Shown here: positions 21,495 to 32,000 of the stretch, piece by piece
How positions within the stretch are numbered: position 1 is the stretch's first letter
How the letters are laid out: each line of letters begins with the position of its first letter
Assembly (NCBI GenBank): GCA_023213395.1
Contig: CM041465.1
Span: 43,593,741 to 43,657,740 of the forward strand
DNA length: 64,000 bases
Origin: Cycas panzhihuaensis
Lineage: Eukaryota; Cycadophyta
Direction: 5' to 3'
Translations under genes and position numbers: made by a program
The notes under the pieces: model-generated
The model's input: the letters and a program-made list of their open reading frames with translations, nothing else
Database searches by the model: none
Told to the model about the DNA's origin: nothing

Positions 21495-22288
21495 TGTTGA
21501 CTTAGGTTTCCCACTGCACTTGTGGGAAGGGTACACTTGTCAAGGTTACACGGGTTATAGTCTAGTTTAGGACACAGTCAACATCATTATCCACATATAT
21601 CCCACAGATTTATTAATGTTTCCACGAGTATATCACAACGGCACACAACAGTATAGAGATCAACACATATTCCACATTCAGTCCTTGCAAACACAGAGAA
21701 TACACAATTTCCACGTAACTCTTATTTTATTAAGCAATAGTTCTTTTACACAAGGTGCTGGAATGCATTCCCTGTGCATTCCAGCCTTATACACTAACTC
21801 GGTCACATGCGTATCCAGGAGGTACCCATCAGAATACACGGCTTTAGGCTACTGTCATGCGTACTGGTATACTTGGCTCTCACCCTAACCGAATGGTCCT
21901 TGGGAAGCCTCATAAATACGCTCCTTGCTGTCCTTTATGAAGGGTTATGGTATGCATCATAACCGTACCTTTCGATTAAGCGTACCTCTTCCTAACCATT
22001 GGTTAGTTTCCTTAATGCTGTCTTAACTCATCCATACGTCGACGTCATCCTGCTCCCTTCGCCCGGTCTTCTCATGCGTACCATTCTGTTTGCTTGCATT
22101 CGCACGGAGGTGCGTATACGTGTTGCATACCTTTACTGTGCACGCACCTGTCATACGTACCCAGAATGCTAAATTCTTTACTTTTTGTCGATACGCATTC
22201 TTCGTATGGTCCGTATCAAAGATGTCCAAGGATACTCAGCCTCTCTCTGGTCTGCCCATAGCCCAGCGTGTCACATTATGCTCCAACA
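21495..22288 (-). repeat. 3' LTR of gypsy D
   Basis: TGTTGACTTAGG...GCTCCAACA in plus orientation, 794 bp, homologous to 38592-39417. Contains many GCGTACC/GGTACGC words. Confidence 0.93.
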
Positions 22289-22313
22289 TCTATCCCGGGT
22301 CAACATGAAGGGT

Positions 22314-22374
22314 TTGAGCATCCTTGCTCAACAAAATTTTCAAAATTTGGGGTATTCCTCCCCCTCCCCTTCTC
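22314..22374 (-). promoter_or_regulatory. Conserved 3' stem-loop and purine tract of D
   Basis: Perfect stem-loop TTGAGCA-TCCT-TGCTCAA (22314-22331, plus-strand reading). The purine tract is on the minus strand (complement of the pyrimidine run 22355-22374). In element orientation the order is tract, stem-loop, LTR, as in A, E and F. Confidence 0.75.
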
Positions 22375-23456
22375 AAGGCTGCTCCTGCGGCCGCTGTCCT
22401 GTGGCCAGAATTTCTTCATTGATTTGGGTTAGTGTGGCAATTATTGCATCTTTTTCTTTAATTTTTTCCTGAAGGGTTGTTATTTCTGCCTTGTACCCTT
22501 CTTCCATGTCCGTAATTAGCTGTATAATCTGACTGGATTTATTATCTGTCGAGGGTGGTACTGATGTCTCTCCCATTTCCATTGCGGGTGGAAAGTCTTC
22601 CCATTCCTCTAGAGAAGGTTCTACTTCTTCTGCCTCTGCTGGGTCTTCCTCATCCTTCTTTCTTTTGCTACTTTTCCTTATGGTTTGTTTAGCCTGATGA
22701 GGAATAGGTGTCCCAGGGGTCTACTGTAACCATTTAAGAACCTTACTCACTTGCTTTTGTACCCTCCGTTTCACTTCTTGATTCTGTGTTGTATCTGGAA
22801 ATTCAGTCACCCACCTTGTAATAAGTGGTTCTTTTGGAGAAGTGGTTGTCTTCACCAAATGTACATTTGGACATTGATAAAACAGGATAGCTAGCAATAA
22901 TGAAGGGTGGCGAAGAGGATGAGTCATTATTTCCTGAATTTGTTGTCGCATGTCTTCTGCCAGGAATTCTGACCAATCCATTTTCTCTCCATCGCAAATC
23001 TTCAATAGTATTGGCATCATTCCCCCTGGAATGTATGTATATTTCCTCTTTGATAAAACCGAGAATTAATAATTTTTGCTATCCACTGTAATTGGATGTC
23101 TTTTATGTCTTCCACACGGATTCCACCTGAAGTTAGTTGTGTGTTTTCTTGGCAAAACTCCTTTAACCATAACTCACGGTCCACTTCCGAGCGTTTGGTT
23201 GCTGTGGGTACTTCCCCTTCATTAGGAAGTCCTATTATCAGATGCACAATCTCTGCATCTAGTTAAATTTTGCTCATGTCGGTTTTTAATTCTGCTAAAT
23301 GCTTTCCATAATTTCTGGGTCGTAGTACATAGGGTTATAGTATATGTACTCCCCCCAAGCAGCTTGCTTGATTTTTGCCTGAAATTGAGAGGGTAATGCT
23401 TCGAGGTCCTTCTTTAATCTGGGTATAAAAGTCTCCTGACAACTTGTTGTCCTCAT
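22373..23456 (-). pseudogene. ORF3 of gypsy D
   Basis: ATG at 23456 (MRTTSCQETF), by homology to A and E. N-terminal YYNPMYYDPEIME is followed by a frame change near 23290, then LIIGLPNEGEVPT and SEVDRELWLKEF, LQWIAKIINSRF, another frame change near 23040, and KICDGEKMDWSEFLAEDM, LLLAILFYQCPNVHL. The acidic stretch and coiled-coil tail (MEEGYKAEITTLQEKIKEK, IIATLTQINEEIL) are open to the stop at 22373. One stop lies at KWLQ. The tail is nearly identical to those of E and F, which suggests constraint while the family was active. Confidence 0.78.
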
Positions 23457-23689
23457 GCTGGCTATGGGATTCCATAGAGAAAACCAAATAACCTAGAATA
23501 TGGATACGAACCCTATGTGCGTACCTTTGCTGGTATGGTTACTGTTTTCTGGACTTATACTCGCTGATTTGAGGCTGAATTTCGTCCTTCTGTCTCCTTG
23601 GATCGCAAGGGCTTTCCTCGGTTGCTTGCTGTTAAGAATCCGGACGGAATTGTGCTCGATTTCCTGTTGCGTACCGCGCGGGAATGCTT

Positions 23690-24030
23690 GCAGGTACGTA
23701 ATATATACTTTTGTCTTATTCGCCTCTTTTCTTCTATGCGTACTTCAACAACATACTTTTTCAGGTACGCATAGTGTAAACTGGTTAACTTATCCACTTT
23801 TTAACTATGCGTACCCCGTAGCGTACTTTTCCGGTATACATAATGTATTTTGGCCTCTTTTATATAATGCATACCAGATAGCATACTTTTTACGGTACGC
23901 AAAGTGTATTTTGTCTTATTTTACACAATGCGTACCAGATAGCCTACTTTTCTGGTATGTATAATGTATTTTACACAGTGCGTACCTGATAACATACTTT
24001 TCCTGGTACGTATAGTGTATTTTGCCAGTA
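23690..24030 (-). repeat. Tandem hairpin array before ORF3 in D
   Basis: Five imperfect hairpins spaced about 50-62 bp: 23734-23774 (perfect ten-pair stem CTATGCGTAC/GTACGCATAG), 23806-23842, 23868-23902, 23928-23963 and 23979-24012. The arms vary in sequence but mostly keep pairing (GCGTACC/GGTACGC, GCGTACC/GGTATGT). The array lies between the stem-loop cluster and ORF3. Confidence 0.8.
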
Positions 24031-24182
24031 TGTATGTAAAAAAAATCAGATTTTTTGACAGAATTCTTCCCTATCCTTGATAATACCCTTGTTATTAATG
24101 ATTCTTCTCATTGCTTATGTATATGGTATGAGTTACGGTTGTTTTCTCTTGTTTTTTTCTTGTTTTTTTTTTTTTGGTTTCC

Positions 24183-24274
24183 ATACCGAACTGGATCACA
24201 TTCCGGTATCAAGGCAATTCAATTTGCCTCAACTTCATGCAACGCGCTATAGTACAACCAACTGATCCAGCTGG
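24183..24274 (-). other. Three-stem-loop cluster after the pol stop codon, D
   Basis: In plus coordinates: stem-loop 3 ATACCG/CGGTAT (24183-24209), stem-loop 2 AGGCAA/TTGCCT (24212-24229), stem-loop 1 CCAACT/AGCTGG (24258-24274, one G-U pair in the RNA). The integrase stop is 24289-24291. Homologous to the clusters in A, E and F. Confidence 0.75.
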
Positions 24275-24288
24275 TGAGTTGCTCCACC

Positions 24289-25227
24289 CTAGTTGATATA
24301 GGATTTCAGTTTACTACCCTTGACCATTTCAGGTAGTAGCTGGCCTGATAGTTTCTTCAACTGGATAGTGCCATTCTGGTACACTTTCTCAATCATATAT
24401 GGGTCCTTCCAATGCATCTTCAATTCTCCTTGGGTTGTTTGGGATTTGTTGTCGAATTGCCATACTCGATCACCCTTCTTGAAATACGATGTCTTGTCGT
24501 GCCTTGTCTTTTTTCGCCTTTTCCTTGGTGTGGTATGCTTTGTCAGTTTCTTCTTATGATCCCTTAATTGATCTTGGTTTATTATTCCTTCTTCCAACCA
24601 ATGTTCTCTACAATGTATCAAATGGGAAATTCCACATAGTGGTTCTTCATAAAAGGGCTTCACATAATCTCCAATGTATTCTTCATGATTTCTATCTTCT
24701 AGAGTGGCAATTTTGTTTTCTAGACCGGAATCTCTAGGGATACTCTCAGCAAGTTCCTTCTCTTCTTCCTTAAATTTGGCGCCGATGGTTGAAAAAGATC
24801 TTCCGTTGGGTAGGTGTACCTCTAAAGAAGATGAGGAAGGTTTGTTACTTCCTTCCTCGGGCTGGGATGGGGGTGGGGAAGGGCAATCTACCTCAAGACC
24901 CACACTGGAGGTAGAGGTAAGGTTAGGGTTAGAGGGGGTTGGGGTATTGGGAGGTGAATTAGGGTAAGGGTTTGGGTTAAAAAGGGGATTTGGGTTTGGG
25001 TCTAGGTTTTTAATGTTATTATTAACACTCGTATAATCAACAAATTTAGATTTAATATCAACGTCCTCAGTTACATTCCGAGAAGGTAGGTTACACCTAT
25101 AGGATGAAGGGTTGACTTCATATGCGTCTTGTAACCAATAGTCCACAAATCTCATCCCATTTTCGTCGTCTGAAGAGTTATATATTTCTCCAAAGTAAGC
25201 CGATTCTTCTTCTTGGTGATCGATCAA
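24289..25227 (-). CDS. pol: Fused ORF of D: linker joined in frame to integrase C-terminus
   Basis: 312 open codons. Residues 1-200 are the Gag-Pol linker: YFGEIYNSSDDENG, VDYWLQDAYEV, a Pro/Asn-rich run (PNPNPLFNPNPYPNSPP), LPNGRSFSTIGAKF, and the first capsid-like start HLIHCREHWLEEGII. From about residue 225 it is the integrase C-terminal domain: KKTRHDKTSYFKKGDRVW, LKMHWKDPYMIEKVY, LPEMVKGSKLKSYIN. About 3 kb present in E (polymerase, RNase H, integrase core) is missing at the join. The frame stays open through the join, which may be chance or selection. The upstream protease frame differs by an indel, so it is not now continuous with Gag. Confidence 0.75.
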   Translation of the reverse strand: MIDHQEEESAYFGEIYNSSDDENGMRFVDYWLQDAYEVNPSSYRCNLPSRNVTEDVDIKSKFVDYTSVNNNIKNLDPNPNPLFNPNPYPNSPPNTPTPSNPNLTSTSSVGLEVDCPSPPPSQPEEGSNKPSSSSLEVHLPNGRSFSTIGAKFKEEEKELAESIPRDSGLENKIATLEDRNHEEYIGDYVKPFYEEPLCGISHLIHCREHWLEEGIINQDQLRDHKKKLTKHTTPRKRRKKTRHDKTSYFKKGDRVWQFDNKSQTTQGELKMHWKDPYMIEKVYQNGTIQLKKLSGQLLPEMVKGSKLKSYIN

Positions 25228-25288
25228 TTTGGTGGGTTCTTCAGCAGTATGATAGAGATTCTCTTCATCGAGGGAAGAGGTTGTCGTT

Positions 25289-25900
25289 TCACTTACAACG
25301 ATCGTCTTTGGATCCTAAATGCAGTATCATCTCGATGGAGTTCCTTCCCAACATTGGTAATACCACTTTATTCCCATTATCCGATAAAGTGAAGGTCACA
25401 TTCTTCCAGTTTTGGAGGCACTGGGTCTTGTATAGCCAAGGCCTCCCCAATAATGCTGGATAAGGTGTTGCTCCTTTCTCTGTCTCTGCGATCGTAAAGT
25501 CGATTTTTACTATGATTCTTGGCACATCGACTTTGATGTCGGCCAGCCTCCCCACTGGTCATACTAATAATTCATTAGCCAACTTTAATGAATATGTCGC
25601 TGCCTCCAGTTTCGAGCTTCCTAATTTTCGCCATGTCAAAGCAAGTAGTACGTTGACAGTTGCGTCCCCATCGACAATTACTTTCGGGAATGTTTCTCCC
25701 AATACCACCATTGTCACCATGGGATCCATGTCGAATGATGACATCACTTTCTTTAAACTTTTGGTAATTCCACGTTGTAGTATCCCTCCTTTAATCCAAT
25801 CAATTACTTGGCATAGGGGAATAGTTAATTGTAGTTGCTTTACTAGATTTTCCATTAGTAACAACATTCTTGGAATGTCCTCAGCTGGTAATCCTTTGAA
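25289..25900 (-). pseudogene. pol: Protease of gypsy D
   Basis: Minus strand. FPKVIVDGDATVNVL carries the catalytic Asp but DGD in place of the family DGG; TPYPALLGRPWLYKTQ and NKVVLPMLGRNS follow. A TGA at 25559-25561 breaks the frame at ELLV-PVGR (an Arg codon is likely, CGA to TGA). Gag lies upstream in the same frame. Confidence 0.85.
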
Positions 25901-26387
25901 TAGCTCTTCCATTTGCACCATTTGAGGCTGTACTTTTGGTTCTTCTGGTACTTTATCTTTCTCTTTTTGTTTGTTTTTTCTTACATATACATACTTAGTT
26001 TCTGGCTTCCCCATTGGTAATGTACTTTCTTCTTGAGCTAAGTCTTCCAGCACTTGTTTCGCTTGTTTAAATCGATTTATTTCTGTCTGCAGATTCGAGT
26101 ATCCTTCATCTTCTTTCTCCTTTTGTTTCTTTTGGAGTTTCACATTTTTGCTTTCCAGTATAATTGTCATTAGGTTGGTGCCTTTAGCTTTCCCTTTACA
26201 GTCCTCTGTTTTATGTTCACTTGGTCCACAGTTGTTACATACGAACAGTTTTTGTTCGTATTCTCGTTTGGTTGGGTATTCGGATTTCCAGTGCCCAAAT
26301 TGTAAACAAACGAGAAATCTTCCCATTGGTTGTTTTTTTCTCAAAGGCTCCTGTGTATTCCTCATTGTATAAACGTTCCGAGGTGGG
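25901..26387 (-). pseudogene. gag: Gag C-terminal part of D, zinc knuckles 3 and 4
   Basis: Minus strand frame beginning 26365, continuous with protease. Knuckle 3 is FLVCLQFGHWKSEYP (last Cys changed to Tyr) and knuckle 4 is CNNCGPSEHKTEDC, intact as C-x2-C-x4-H-x4-C. A charged KNKQKEKDKV spacer and the helical EDIPRMLLLMENLVKQL follow. E is inserted just upstream, at 26392/26393. Confidence 0.85.
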
Positions 26388-26392
26388 TTGCC

Positions 26393-27208
26393 TGTTGACT
26401 TCAGCTTGGGGTGCCTTGTTACACTTACGAGATACCCCTTGCTACACTTGTCAAGGTTACACAGCGCTATAGTCTAGTTTCAGGATACTGTCAACATGGT
26501 AATTCACATACATTCCATATATATAATTCACAGAATGGTATACAATGATGCAATCAATACATACTCAAAGAAATCATCATCACAACACCAAGAATACACC
26601 AATTTCCACGTAACTCTTCCTTTTATTAAGTCAACAATTCATTTACGGAGGTGGAATGCATTCACGAGCATTCCAGAAAGATACGCCTGATCTTCTGTTA
26701 CAATGCGTACCCAGAAGGTACTTATCATACAATGATGCTCCAATTGGCTGTCATGCGTACTGTCTCCTGCACCTTTGCATACTCCTGATATCCGGCTCTC
26801 ACCCTAACCAGGTGAATCATGCATACCTCCTTAAGTACTCACGCTGGTACCTTTTGGTTGAAGGGTTATGACTGCCTGTCATAACCGTACCCCTTCGATC
26901 ATCGTGCCCTTTCACTTAATCACTTGTTTAGCCTTAATTAATTCTTCCTTCGGTCCGTGCATGCGTCAGACACGGCACCTCGACGGTCTTCACCGTCCCA
27001 CAGGTCATGCGTCGCTCGCTTGGTTCCGTTCACGCCGGTACGATCCGCCATACGCATCTGCCCGTGCACGCACCGCCATACGCACCTGCATGCTTTTTAC
27101 GCCATTTTGCCTCGTGTGTACCTCCGTACAGTCCGTAACTGCACAACTCGGGTTATCTGACCTAGCTGTGATACCCACACAGCCATTGGATAACTTTTGA
27201 CTCCAACA
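26393..27208 (-). repeat. 3' LTR of gypsy E
   Basis: TGTTGACTTCAG...GACTCCAACA in plus orientation, 816 bp, homologous to 36026-36860 but with many indels. Confidence 0.94.
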
Positions 27209-27233
27209 TCTCTCCGGGTCATGAGCTATGGGT

Positions 27234-27251
27234 TTGAGCATCCTTGCTCAA
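27234..27251 (-). promoter_or_regulatory. Conserved 3' stem-loop of E
   Basis: TTGAGCA-TCCT-TGCTCAA, identical in stem and loop to D. It lies 25 bases from the 3' LTR; the purine tract is on the ORF3 side (complement of about 27276-27300). Confidence 0.75.
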
Positions 27252-27299
27252 CAAAACTCCAAAAATCAAAATTTCGGGGTATCCCTCCCCCACTCTGTC

Positions 27300-28387
27300 T
27301 CAAGGCGGCTCCTGTTGCCTCGGTCCTCCCAAAATTTCCTCGTTGATCTGTGTCAGGGTGGCAATAATGGCATCCTTCTCCTTTATTTTTTCCTGAAGGG
27401 CCACTATCTCTGCTTTGTACCCTGCCTCCAAGTCCTGAATCATTTGAATGATAGGTCCTGCTTTATCCTGCGGTGTAGGAGGTGCTGAGGGTTCTCCTAC
27501 CTCTGCTGCTGGTGGGAAGTCTTCCCATTCTTCCCAGGATGCTTCTGCTTCTTCCTCCTCTTCTTCTTCTGTTTCCTCCTCCCCTTTCTTTCTCTTCCCG
27601 CGACAATGAACAGCTTGCTTCGTCCGATGAGGAATAGGTGTTCCTCGTGTTTTCTGTAACCAGGTAAGCACCTTTTGCATCTGCTTTTGAACTCGACGTT
27701 TGGATTCCATACTAGTTCTTGTATCTGGGAACTCTGCTACCCACTGTTTAATGATTGGTTCCCAAGGAGAGATGGTAGTTCTGGTCAACTGAACTTCCGG
27801 ACACTGGTAAAATAATATTGCCAGAACCAATGAAGGATGGCGGAATGGATGTGTCCGGATTTCCTGTAACTGTTGTCTCATGTTCTCCGCCAAAAATTCT
27901 GACCAATTCATTCTTTCTCCATCCCTGATTTTTAATAATACCTGCATCATGCCTCCCTGGATGTAGGTATACTTCCTCTTTGACAAAAACCTGGAATTAA
28001 TAACTTTGGCCACCCACTGAAGTCTGCCGTCTATAATGTCAGCTACCCTGATTCCACCGGACATAATTTGAGTGTTAGGCTGGCATAGTTCCCTCAGCCA
28101 CATTTCCCTGTCTACCTCCGACCTTTTTGCTCCCAATGGGACCTCTCCCTCCTTGGGAAGTCCAGTGATGGTATGGACTATGTCTGCATCCATTTTGACC
28201 TTTCTGCTGTTTTTAGGGCCATTAGGATTTGGTCCATTAATTCCGGGTCATAATACATAGGGTTACAATAGATGTAGTCTTTCCAGCCTGCCTGCTTAAC
28301 CTTAGCCTGAAATGCAGCTGGTAGAGCTTGGAGGTCTTGTTTTAATTTCGGAATGTAGGCCTCTTGGCACCCTGTTGTCCTCATCAT
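27300..28387 (-). pseudogene. ORF3 of gypsy E
   Basis: ATG at 28387 or 28384 (MMRTTGCQEAY), chosen by alignment to A and D. The first 60 codons (ending LMALKTAER) are in one frame and the next 297 codons (27300-28193) are open in another, so one indel breaks it. Segments are YIYCNPMYYDPELMDQI, TITGLPKEGEVPL, SEVDREMWLREL, LQWVAKVINSRFLSKRKYTY, MNWSEFLAENMRQQL, LAILFYQCPEVQL, a Glu-rich run, then a coiled coil (YKAEIVALQEKIKEK, AIIATLTQINEEIL). No signal peptide or membrane helix is seen, so it is not an obvious envelope protein despite the envelope-like position. Function unknown. Confidence 0.82.
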
Positions 28388-28601
28388 GGCTGTGGAGTTC
28401 CAGAGATAAGAAAGAAACCAAAGCGTGCAGAGAACCGTCACGTGCCTCACGTAGAACGCTTGCCGTTTCTCTGTTTTTGCGTACTGCGATGCGTACCCGA
28501 GCAAGTCCTTGCGTGCCGTTTTCCGTAGTCCGTTCCGCTTTGCGTACCGCACGGGAATGTTCGCAGGTACGTAATGATTTGTCGTTTTGCGTATTTTGTC
28601 T

Positions 28602-29000
28602 TATACGTGCCCTTGGTACGTATAATGTTAAAAGTTTTTATTATACGTACTCGATTGCGTACTTCCTTTAGTATGTATAATGTAACCAGTCACTTGAGTA
28701 TCTTTTACAGTCGTGCAGATTACGTGCTTTGTTGGTGCGATATCTTGTAAATTTTAACTTACGCTCCTTTGCACTGTGCGTACCTGTCTGCGTACTTTTC
28801 AGGTACGTATAATGTAATTGAGCCACTTAAAGTTATTGATACTATGCGTACCTGTCTACGTACTTTTCAGGTACGTATAGTGTAATTCCGAGTCACTTTT
28901 TTAAACTATGCGTACTTTAGTGAATTCCTTTGGTACGTATAGTGCATTTTCCACTTTTATCACTGTTCCAACTGAGCGCACAGTAACATACCTTTTTGGT
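28602..29000 (-). repeat. Tandem hairpin array before ORF3 in E
   Basis: At least five hairpins. The clearest are 28602-28624 (ten pairs, TATACGTGCC/GGTACGTATA, three-base loop) and 28842-28880 (twelve pairs, CTATGCGTACCT/AGGTACGTATAG); others start near 28639, 28775 and 28905. Same position and words as in D, but different individual sequences. Confidence 0.8.
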
Positions 29001-29132
29001 ACGCATAATCGTAATTTGCTTGTATCTTGATGAATTTTCCTCCGATTTTTCTCGGATTATCTTCATTACTTATATCGAATGAGTTCTGACTATTTTTAAA
29101 TTTTTTCCAATTTTTTTTCTATTTTTATATCC

Positions 29133-29222
29133 ATACCGAACTGGATCATGGCTCGGTATCAAGGCAATTGGTTGCCTCAACATCATGCAATACGATATGG
29201 TACAACCAGCTGATCCTGCTGG
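29133..29222 (-). other. Three-stem-loop cluster after the pol stop codon, E
   Basis: In plus coordinates: stem-loop 3 ATACCGA/TCGGTAT (29133-29159), stem-loop 2 AGGCAA-TTGG-TTGCCT (29162-29177), stem-loop 1 CCAGC/GCTGG (29206-29222). The integrase stop is 29233-29235. All three stems are perfect here. Confidence 0.78.
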
Positions 29223-29232
29223 TAGGCTAGGC

Positions 29233-30397
29233 TTACTCAATGTAAGGCTTGAGTCTGCTACCATTTACCCGAGTTGGTAGCAGAGGTCCGTCGATCTCTC
29301 GAAGCTGCACCGATCCATTCTCGAAAATTCTTTCTGCTATGTATGGTCCCAACCACCGCATCTTGAGTTTCCCGGGGTGCGTTTTGAATTTCTTTGTCAT
29401 CTGACAATACTTGATCACCTTCGTTGAACTGTGGTTTCCGTAGATGGCGGTCATGCCATGCTTTTTGTCGCCGCTTTTCTATATGTTGCAACCAATTTGC
29501 TAGGTGTCGTTTCTCTTCCAACCGTATTAAATCTTCCAGTCGTCGTTCCAAAGACTGGAGGTCGTCTAATCGACACTGTATTGCCACTCGTAAGCTGGGT
29601 ATCTCAAACTCGGGCGGAAGAATGGCTTCCGTGCCATATACAAACTGAAATGGGGTCTGTCCAATTGATCTTTTATATGTCGTACGAAAGGCCCATAGTA
29701 CGGAGGGTAACTTCTCAGCCCAATCCGATCTGCCAATGTCGCATATCTTTCGCAAGCAGTTTTCGATTATCTTGTTCGAGCTCTCCGCTTGACCATTGGC
29801 TCTCGGATAGTAGGGAGTTGATTTCCGATGGCTAATCATGAAGGCAGTTGTTAATGTTTCAATAGTTTGGTTGAGGAAGTGGGCACCTTGGTCACTAACG
29901 ATCTCCAAAGGGCACCCGAATCGCGTGATTACTGCCTCATACAGAAACCTTGCTGTGCTTTCTGCATCGGCTTTTCTCAATGCACGTGCTTCCACCCATT
30001 TTGTCGTATAATCGGTTGCCACCAGAATGTATCGAGCTTTCGATCTCCGCACTGCTGGTTTGATTGGCCCCACAAAGTCGAGCCCCCATCTTTCGAACGG
30101 TGCCAAAGGTAATATGGGATGCAACGGTTGGAAATCCTGTCGATTAGGTTTCCCCACGCGTTGGCAATAATCGCATGCTTGAATCCATTTTTTGACATCT
30201 TCGAACATTGACGGCCACCAGAATCCCGACGTCAAGATCTTCTGCCATGTGACCAATTTTTCCATGTGGCCACCCGCTACTCCTTCATGTGCCTGGGACA
30301 TGATCTGATTTGTCTCATGCTGTCGAACACAACGTCGCAAAACGTCATCTGGCCCCAATTTGTACAACTCGCCGCTGATAAGCTGATATGGCTCCAC
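29233..30397 (-). pseudogene. pol: Integrase of gypsy E
   Basis: The main frame (30397 to about 29420) has a zinc finger with His 37 and 44 and Cys 75 and 78 (ACDYCQRVGK). The catalytic triad is Asp 107 (GLDFVGPI), Asp 169 (VSDQGAHF) and Glu 205 (NGQAESSNK), a DD35E spacing. The WAFRTTYKRSIGQTPF segment follows. The C-terminal domain continues in another frame (29233-29454: KMRWLGPYIAERIF, VNGSRLKPYIE), so one frameshift lies near 29415. In the family integrase inserts the cDNA. This is the only integrase here with all catalytic residues open in one frame. Confidence 0.92.
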
Positions 30398-31330
30398 TTT
30401 TCTGATGAAATTTCTTTTCCCCTACGATCTAACTCCGCTGGCACTTCTCCGGTCGCTAGGTACTGTGGTATTCCCTCATACCAGTCATTGAACGCATTTA
30501 TCTTTGAATAGAGCTGCATCTGGAAAATCATCTGATATCCCTGTGGCTTTCTCTCCGTTTTTTATTCTCGACAGTTGATCTGGAATGATGTGTGCTTTGC
30601 CGGGTTTCACAATGATTTTGAATGAGAATTCTTGAAACAACATTAACCATCTGCTGATTCTTCCTCGCATAATGGGTTTATTTACTAGATACATCAAGGC
30701 TTGGTGGTCGACGAAAAACAGGAATGGATTGGATAACAAATAATGTCGAAACTTTTGTAATGCATAAACCATGTCGAGTGCTTCCCTTTCCGTCGTATAA
30801 TTACTCGCCGCTCTCGTAAGTTTCCGACTGGCAAAATAGATTGGATGACCTGTTTTATCATCGCTGGGTTGTGCCACTACGCATCCAATAGCGTATTGTG
30901 ACGCATCCACATGCACGTGAAAAGTTTTCTTCCAATCTGGGAATCGTAGTATAGGTGCTGCTACAATGGCCTGTTTCAATGTTTCGAATGCTCGTTGCTG
31001 ATCTTCTGTCCATATCCATTCAATATTCTTTTTCAGCAACTCTTCCAGAGGTCCAGATATATATGCATATCCTCTGATGAATTTTCTATAATATCCTGTC
31101 AAACCCAGAAAACCTTTTAGCTGTTTCCTCGTACTCGGTGTCGGAAAGTGTAGAATGGCAGACACTACTGGATCCGCGGCAATCATTCTCTCACGACTAT
31201 ATGCCCTAAGAGGTTTCCAAAGGGTACCAGAAATGTACATTTTTCTGGATTGAGACAGTTTATTTTCTCGACAGGTTTGCAACATTTCTCTCAAGTTTTC
31301 CATATGATTTTTCATTAACCCATACAACGT
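30398..31330 (-). pseudogene. pol: RNase H and polymerase end of gypsy E
   Basis: A 280-codon frame (30485-31327) covers [64 protein letters not shown] and HIIPDQLSRIKNGE, so the RNase H acidic residues are kept. Its first 40 codons pass through a short out-of-frame stretch (SQSRKMYISG) and return, pointing to two compensating indels. The short gap to integrase (30398-30484) holds the spacer ATGEVPAELDRRGK. Confidence 0.88.
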
Positions 31331-32000
31331 CCAATCGTCTAAGAATACAGCAACTTTTTCTCCAATAAATTTTCGAAAATATTAATCACAATCCATTTGG
31401 AATGTCATTTGGTGCATTAAGACCGAATGGCATTACCTTATAGGCATACGTATCCCATTTACATTACGAATGTTGTCTTTGCACGATCTTAGGGGCAATC
31501 GCACTTGATTGTACCCACTAAATCCGTCTGTGAATGAATAGATCTCATTCCTCCAACTTCCAAAATATCTTCCATGAAAGGTAGCGGAAATGGATCTTTT
31601 TCGTCACTTTGTTCAATTGTCTCGTAATCCACGGACCCGAATTTTCCCATTTTCTTGGGAACTACCACTCTGTGGCTCACCCGATCCGTAGTCGATTTCG
31701 TATATATAACCTGCTTCCAACATTTTATCAAGTTCTGCTTTTACTTTCTCTTTGTATTTTGGATTCATCCGGTATGGTCGTTGTTTTACTGGTTTAGCGT
31801 CCTCTACTAGATCAATATGATGCATTCCTATCTCCACAGGAATACCTTTCAGGTCTTTATACGACCATGCGAACACGTCACGGAATTCTTCGAATAACTG
31901 CTGAGCTTCTGCTACCGTTTGGGAATCCCAATAGTTTCCAATTCGAATAAACTTAGGATTTTCTGAACTACCAACATTAATTTCTGTAGTTTTCAACTTT
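31331..32000 (-). pseudogene. pol: Reverse transcriptase of gypsy E
   Basis: Minus strand. IRIGNYWDSQTVAEAQ, VFAWSYKDLKGIP, GMHHIDLVEDAKPVKQRPY, LDKMLEAGYIYEIDY, then frame changes near 31690; KDPFPLPFMEDILEV and the catalytic AVFLDDWTLYG (near 31345) follow in other frames. All polymerase blocks are present, but at least three indels break them. Confidence 0.87.

Noticed and set aside
23500-23964. A 154-codon open frame on the plus strand
   Set aside because: It lies over the hairpin array and the spacer upstream of ORF3 in D; its Tyr/Cys/Phe-rich repeats only reflect the hairpin units.
23690-24030. CRISPR array
   Set aside because: The repeats are palindromic and degenerate, spacers are not unique units of constant length, and the context is a plant retrotransposon.
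27300-28387. ORF3 as a retroviral-type envelope gene
   Set aside because: The position fits, but no signal peptide, membrane helix or Cys-rich surface pattern is visible in any of the four copies.
29424-29835. Plus-strand open frames opposite the integrase of E
   Set aside because: They are antisense shadows of the integrase reading frame with no homology of their own.
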